Below, piece after piece: positions 60,801-64,000 of a DNA stretch of 64,000 nucleotides (its first letter is position 1; each line of letters starts with the position of its first letter). The notes under the pieces are model-generated. The model ran no database searches, was not told where the DNA came from, and saw only the letters and a list, made by a program, of their open reading frames with translations. Where the stretch lies: contig NZ_QUKD01000002.1 of assembly GCF_003480915.1 (NCBI RefSeq), positions 124,001 to 188,000 on the forward strand, written 5' to 3'. The stretch is from Parabacteroides sp. TM07-1AC (lineage in GTDB: Bacteria; Bacteroidota; Bacteroidia; Bacteroidales; Tannerellaceae). The position numbers and the translations under genes are program-made.

Positions 60801-61811
60801 GCCACTGAAAAAGAAAATATCTTCACTCCTTTCTACCGCTTGAAAGAAACAGAACACCAACAGGGAAGCGGTATCGGTCTTTCTCTCGCCCGTTCGTTGG
60901 CCGAATTCCACAATGGTTCACTTACCTATACTCAGACTCCGGAAAGAATGAACCGGTTCACACTTACCTTACCCAAAAAGCAGGAAGACTGTTATTTATT
61001 ATCATCCGAAAAGAATACGGAAAATACTGTCGTTGATAATGACGACGATAGAGATACAGCAAAACCGGCAGTCCTGATCGTAGAAGACCAGGAAGATATG
61101 CGCCGGTTCATTGCGAAAGAGCTGGCAGAAACATACCGGGTCTGGGAAGCAGCCAACGGAAAAGAGGCTGTTACTCTTTTAAAAGATCATACGGTCAACC
61201 TGATCATCAGTGATGTCATGATGCCTGTTATGGATGGTTTTGAACTATGCAACAGAGTCAAGAACGATATCGACTACAGCCATATTCCCTTCATTCTGCT
61301 GACTGCCCAGCATAATCTGCAATCCCGGTTAAAAGGGTTGAATAACGGGGCTGATGCCTATATGGAAAAGCCTTTCTCGATAGAATTGCTGGTTGCCCAG
61401 GTCGCCAACTTGCTGAAAAGCCGGGAAATGCTGACCAAAACATATAAAGAAACTCCGGCAACTCCGGCAACCACATTGGCTGTCTCCACAGTTGATGATC
61501 TTTTCCTCCGTAAACTCAGCAATTATCTGGAAGAACATATCACCAACGAAGCGATGGGTGTAGAAATGCTGGCCACGGAAATGGGAATGAGTACATCCAG
61601 CCTGTACCGGAAAGTAAAAGGGCTATCGGGCCTGTCCCCGGTCGACTTTATCAAAGTAACCCGATTAAAAAAAGCGGTCCAGCTTATGGAAAAAGGAGAA
61701 AGCCGCATCAACGAAATAGCATTCCAAACCGGTTTTTCTTCGCCGGCTTATTTCTCAACCTGTTTCCAGAAGCAGTATGGGAAAACCCCGTCAGAATTTA
61801 TGAAAGAATAA
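57870..61811 (+). CDS. Hybrid two-component system regulator (sensor kinase fused to receiver and AraC-type HTH)
   Basis: One-protein sensor-regulator of the HTCS type, 1313 residues, in the inner membrane. A signal peptide is followed by a periplasmic beta-propeller of Reg_prop repeats (SLQDQRGFMWFGTEDGLNRFDG, QYGNLWLGTEDNGINCY, SRGDIWAATSNGIYHY), a Y_Y_Y domain near 690-760, a helix at about 770-792, HisKA with His826 in THEIRTPL, HATPase (NNLLTNAIKYSD, GSGIGLSLARSL), a receiver with Asp1115 in IISDVMMPVMDG, and a C-terminal AraC HTH (INEIAFQTGFSSPAYFSTCFQKQYGKTPSEFM). In Bacteroides these sense oligosaccharides directly. The divergent GH2 gene is the likely target. Confidence 0.96.
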   Translation: MKRIPLLIVYIMLLFICLPGVSENSHFRHYNNKHGLSHNTVYCSLQDQRGFMWFGTEDGLNRFDGHTFKIYRHNSSHPNSLPNDHIGNLFESSDGKIWVFTAGGTCYYDYKTDTFQPFRLSPRQNVPESFSAVTEDKDHHLWFIGYNRIVRYNPSDTTFHTYPAENNFYPALISLTEDGNPLFSDRQSLYTYKSETDNFQKHPLLNEEQIDNQTIIQAICQIPDLGILAGTNQAGLLLYKYQDRSVINIIPEIQVRAITPFSTMTYWIASESGIYIYNILDQTVTNLRKSLTNEYAIADNAVYSLTRDREGGMWAGSFFGGISYLPKEYNRFNYFIGGKTHPQLPGNAIREIVPDQYGNLWLGTEDNGINCYNPQNGQITNYSYNNPNHLLSATNIHGLLADGNQLWVGTFNKGIDVLDIPTGRIIKHYSRENTNNTLNNNFVLCFCKTKNDEFLIGTGSGILSYDRQKESFTQWNTIYTLTRQIFEDSRGDIWAATSNGIYHYLREKNKTEQYNTDINKPQSIGSNNTTSVFEDSKGRIWITTVNGLSLFNRETKSFNRITAEDGLPSNIIYRIVEDDSHNFWLSTANGLVKFNPETYGMQIFTYKDGLHETQFNYSSSYQAPDGTIYMGTINGMLSFNPSRFKEDIFTPPMYITGIDLPDNEANKHNLTSSSIEDRKVLKLPYDASTFTLSYIALSYTSPDAIRYAYKLEGVDKDWIYMNQNKNVTFANLSPGKYTFKVKSTNSSGIWQDNEQSLRIIITPPFWATGWAFLVYALIIVICIVLFYNYKKTKLEEKHRINQDLFESKKEKELYDAKIQFFTFITHEIRTPLTLIKAPLEKIIKSNDGNPSTRENLQIIEKNTQQLLNLSNQLLDFRKTESRGFKLNYVNTDIPLWLHTILQPFLPVMEHEDKTFACDISDETFSAFIDREAFSKIMNNLLTNAIKYSDKYLALQLQIQEDKNEFIISVTNDGMLIPATEKENIFTPFYRLKETEHQQGSGIGLSLARSLAEFHNGSLTYTQTPERMNRFTLTLPKKQEDCYLLSSEKNTENTVVDNDDDRDTAKPAVLIVEDQEDMRRFIAKELAETYRVWEAANGKEAVTLLKDHTVNLIISDVMMPVMDGFELCNRVKNDIDYSHIPFILLTAQHNLQSRLKGLNNGADAYMEKPFSIELLVAQVANLLKSREMLTKTYKETPATPATTLAVSTVDDLFLRKLSNYLEEHITNEAMGVEMLATEMGMSTSSLYRKVKGLSGLSPVDFIKVTRLKKAVQLMEKGESRINEIAFQTGFSSPAYFSTCFQKQYGKTPSEFMKE

Positions 61812-61863
61812 TTCTTCCTATAAATACAGTCTATCGCCTCATAGATATTATCCATCAGATAAG

Positions 61864-61895
61864 TTTGGCAAGGGTAAACGAATAAGCGAACTTTG
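61864..61895 (+). promoter_or_regulatory. Promoter of the candidate small RNA
   Basis: TTTG at 61864-61867, 20 bases, GAACTTTG at 61888-61895, one mismatch to the Bacteroidetes consensus. Predicted start near 61902, in a gap with no gene. Confidence 0.45.
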
Positions 61896-61901
61896 CTACA
61901 G

Positions 61902-62042
61902 AATCATGTAGTGTTATAAATAATAGGTAATAATTTAGTCAAAAGGAGGGCGATAAGGGATACGCCGTGAGATGGTGCAAAGTTCCATCATAACTAAGAG
62001 AAGAGGGTTAATCCCGGGAGTCCTTCCCGGGATTAATTTTTT
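61902..62042 (+). ncRNA. Candidate small RNA of about 140 bases
   Basis: A promoter and a strong terminator bracket 140 bases with no reading frame of note. Local stems are GGCG-N10-CGCC (61950-61967) and GATGG-N9-CCATC (about 61972-61990). The 3' end is the terminator at 62008-62042. I do not recognise the family. It could equally be only the terminator of the hybrid sensor gene. Confidence 0.4.
62008..62042 (+). terminator. Strong terminator before the M64 peptidase gene
   Basis: TTAATCCCGGGA, loop GTCCT, TCCCGGGATTAATTTTTT: perfect 12-base stem and six Ts. Confidence 0.9.
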
Positions 62043-62046
62043 ATAC

Positions 62047-62054
62047 TATATTTG
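62047..62054 (+). promoter_or_regulatory. -7 box of the M64 peptidase gene
   Basis: TATATTTG, perfect match, 35 bases before the ATG at 62090, immediately after the terminator. No TTTG at -33. Confidence 0.45.
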
Positions 62055-62089
62055 TGCGTACAAATCACACCTGATAAAACACTAAAAAT

Positions 62090-63376
62090 ATGAGAACACA
62101 AATTTCCCTGCTTCTAATCGCCTGTTTTTGTAGCCTTACATGCCTGGCACAAAATGAGTTCGACAAATACTTCACCATCAAAAGCCTGCGGATAGATTTC
62201 GCATTAAGCGGAAATACACAGTTCCAGGCAGCAGCCATACAGCAACTGCGGGAAGAACCTGTATGGGGAGGTCCCGTGAAAAATTTGATCGACAAATTCA
62301 ATTACGGAGGGTATTATGTCAATATATATGACAAATCAAATAACGAATTGATCTATTCGCGCGGCTTCAACACACTTTTTGAAGAATGGCGTAGCACAGA
62401 ACAAGCTAAAACGGAAACTCAATCATGGATAAACAGTATCTCAGTGCCCTATCCGAAAACAACAGTCGTTGTCGAAATCACAGCACGCGACAAAGCGGAT
62501 ATGCAATTTCATTCCCTGTTAAAAATGGATATCGACCCGACCAGTATTTTTATCGACCGAGGTAAACTGAAAGACAATAAAGTGACTCAAATCCAATATA
62601 AAGGAGATTCTAAAGAAAAGGTCGACTTGGTCTTCATTGCAGAAGGTTACACCGCAGACGATCAGGAAAAATTTGTAGCCGATGCAAAGAAGTTCACTGA
62701 AACATTATTTCAGACACCACCCTATACTACACGCCGGGAAGACTTTAATGTATGGGCTGTAAATCTCATTTCAGAAGATAAAGGAACCGATATTTCCGGC
62801 AAAGGTATTTACAAGAACACGGCTTTGAATTCCGGATATTACACATTCGGAGTCGACCGCTATCTAACGACACCGGATATGAAATCCATCCGCGATGCCG
62901 TATGGAATGTTCCCTGCGATGCTATATTCCTGCTAGTCAATACGGACACATACGGCGGAGGCGGCATGTATAATTTCTATGCAATGGGAACAGCTGATAA
63001 CGAAAAAACGCAGCATGTTTTCGTCCATGAGTTCGGACATAGTTTCGCCGGACTGGCAGACGAGTATTTCTCTTCCGAAGTAGCCTATCAGGATTTCTAC
63101 AATCTGGAATACGAGCCCTGGGAACCCAATATCACCACACTGGTCGATTTTGACAGCAAGTGGAAAGATTTGTTACCCACCAATACCCCTGTTCCAACAC
63201 CCCTGAACGCTACGTATAAAGACAAGCCCGGTGTATTTGAAGGAGGCGGCTACATATCCAAAGGAATTTACCGACCGATGGATCATTGCATGATGCGCGA
63301 TTACGCCCCGTTCTGTCCGGCCTGTAGCCGTGCTATTCTTCGAATGATCGATTTTCTATCCGACAGAGACTACTAA
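62090..63376 (+). CDS. M64 family (IgA peptidase-like) zinc metallopeptidase
   Basis: Secreted 428-residue metallopeptidase with signal MRTQISLLLIACFCSLTCLAQ. An N-terminal M64 N-domain (FDKYFTIKSLRIDFALSGN...WGGPVKNLIDKFNYGGYYVNIYD) is followed by the catalytic domain with KVDLVFIAEGYTADDQEKF and the zinc motif VFVHEFGHSFAGLADEYF (HExxH plus the downstream Asp/Glu). The C-terminus holds DHCMMRDYAPFCPACSRAI with clustered Cys residues. The family founder cleaves IgA; for this protein substrate is unknown. It stands alone and converges on the pirin gene. Confidence 0.92.
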   Translation: MRTQISLLLIACFCSLTCLAQNEFDKYFTIKSLRIDFALSGNTQFQAAAIQQLREEPVWGGPVKNLIDKFNYGGYYVNIYDKSNNELIYSRGFNTLFEEWRSTEQAKTETQSWINSISVPYPKTTVVVEITARDKADMQFHSLLKMDIDPTSIFIDRGKLKDNKVTQIQYKGDSKEKVDLVFIAEGYTADDQEKFVADAKKFTETLFQTPPYTTRREDFNVWAVNLISEDKGTDISGKGIYKNTALNSGYYTFGVDRYLTTPDMKSIRDAVWNVPCDAIFLLVNTDTYGGGGMYNFYAMGTADNEKTQHVFVHEFGHSFAGLADEYFSSEVAYQDFYNLEYEPWEPNITTLVDFDSKWKDLLPTNTPVPTPLNATYKDKPGVFEGGGYISKGIYRPMDHCMMRDYAPFCPACSRAILRMIDFLSDRDY

Positions 63377-63383
63377 AAAAACA

Positions 63384-63416
63384 GAAGGAGGTATGCCGTT
63401 ACAACATACCTCCTTC
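63384..63416 (-). terminator. Terminator between the M64 and pirin genes
   Basis: GAAGGAGGTATG (63384-63395) pairs perfectly with CATACCTCCTTC (63405-63416). On the minus strand it is followed by TGTTTTTTT, so it ends the pirin transcript; it may also stop the plus-strand gene. Confidence 0.8.
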
Positions 63417-63446
63417 ATATCCATATTAACCAAAAGATCCAAAAAA

Positions 63447-64000
63447 TCAATTCATCGGGACTTCCATCAATAAGACTTTCGCATCCTTCAGAACTTCTAT
63501 TGTAATACTGTCAGTATCATAGAAGCCGGCACCATCCCGCTTGGATAAGGTGGTGTTATTCACCTCCACTTCTCCTTCGATAACGAAAAGATACACGCCT
63601 GTCTCTTTTTTATGAAGTTTATACTCCTTGATCTGTCCGGCATCCAATGTCCCCAACGAGAACCAGGCATCCTGATTGATCGCCGCCGGTGTTTCACCGT
63701 CTGGTGAAAGGATCAGAGATAACTCATTCTTTTTCAACAAAGGACGTACATCGTAATTGTTGTACTTCGGCTTGGTATTCTCTTCACGTGGGAAAATCCA
63801 TATCTGCAGAAACTCCAGTTGCTGTTCAGCACTGTCATTAAACTCGCTGTGGAAAATACCCGTACCGGCACTCATCACCTGTATATCTCCCGGAGTAATC
63901 GTTTCGCTATTTTGTATACTGTCACCATGCCGCAAATAACCATTCAGCGGTATAGAGATAACTTCCATATTCTTATGCGGGTGTGTATCAAAACCTTCAC
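63447..64000 (-). CDS. Pirin family protein, partial (N-terminus beyond right edge)
   Basis: Bicupin protein of the pirin family; the last 184 codons are present and the reading frame continues past the right edge with EGFDTHPHKNMEVISIPLNGYLRHGDSIQN, in which the HPH and the following Glu are the metal-site residues known from pirins. The second cupin follows (YLFVIEGEVEVNNTTLSKRDGAGF). An internal ATG at 63968 is not the true start. Some pirins act as quercetinases and others as redox sensors; this one cannot be assigned. Confidence 0.9.
   Translation of the reverse strand, partial: EGFDTHPHKNMEVISIPLNGYLRHGDSIQNSETITPGDIQVMSAGTGIFHSEFNDSAEQQLEFLQIWIFPREENTKPKYNNYDVRPLLKKNELSLILSPDGETPAAINQDAWFSLGTLDAGQIKEYKLHKKETGVYLFVIEGEVEVNNTTLSKRDGAGFYDTDSITIEVLKDAKVLLMEVPMN

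Overview
The window reads as chromosomal DNA of a Bacteroidales bacterium, most likely Parabacteroides. The support is Bacteroidetes-type promoters (TTTG, about 20 bases, TAnnTTTG), lineage-restricted families (DUF4491, DUF4290, DUF4837, DUF4105, HU-HIG), T9SS-like C-terminal tails, a hybrid two-component system beside a glycoside hydrolase, and MurA with Asp in place of the fosfomycin-target Cys. The genus is inference; the order is well supported. I found no rRNA, tRNA, CRISPR array, transposase or phage gene.

Layout. 1-2963 (minus): a CzcBA-type metal efflux pump, cut by the left edge, behind a His-rich small membrane protein. 3087-5189: an M28 peptidase and two small genes. 5436-11225 (minus): a 1929-residue surface protein, followed on its upstream side by about 1 kb without genes that holds a structured non-coding RNA and two repeat arrays. 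12251-15115 (minus): sigma-54 activator, lptE, TPR protein, secG. 15213-18147 (minus): a four-gene CDP-alcohol lipid operon. 18326-21580: pdxA, DUF4837, rlmN. 21701-29259 (minus): coaX, outer-membrane protein, TPR, lptC, GldE/CorC-like protein, PpiD-like foldase, an envelope-biogenesis run. 29361-34589: beta-propeller lipoprotein, HU-winged-helix protein, GlsB, DUF4105 and a phosphatase-fold protein that has lost its active site. 34759-40575: secA, glycerate kinase, ald. 40557-48664: a G+C-rich block with a membrane-spanning TPR-HTH regulator divergent from an HU-Ig protein and a GLUG-repeat surface protein. 48907-55747: TPR protein, then (minus) DUF4290, murA, rimM, M23 peptidase, dxr, rseP. 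55878-61811: GH2 enzyme divergent from its probable hybrid sensor. 62090-64000: M64 peptidase and a pirin cut by the right edge.

Most unusual signal. Five intergenic places carry tandem arrays of quasi-palindromic units with an exact 22-base period (23 in one): 11736-11845, 11930-12039, 30722-30809, 49710-49797 and 43811-43902. Each array uses its own word, so the architecture is shared but the sequence is not. Two of the five touch the only two HU-HIG genes in the window (in front of 30884-31474; just behind 43017-43793). I propose, as inference, an HU-HIG-linked repeat system. A second candidate is a minus-strand RNA at about 11380-11650 with a near-ideal promoter, a 180-base rod like 6S RNA, and a competing terminator fold.
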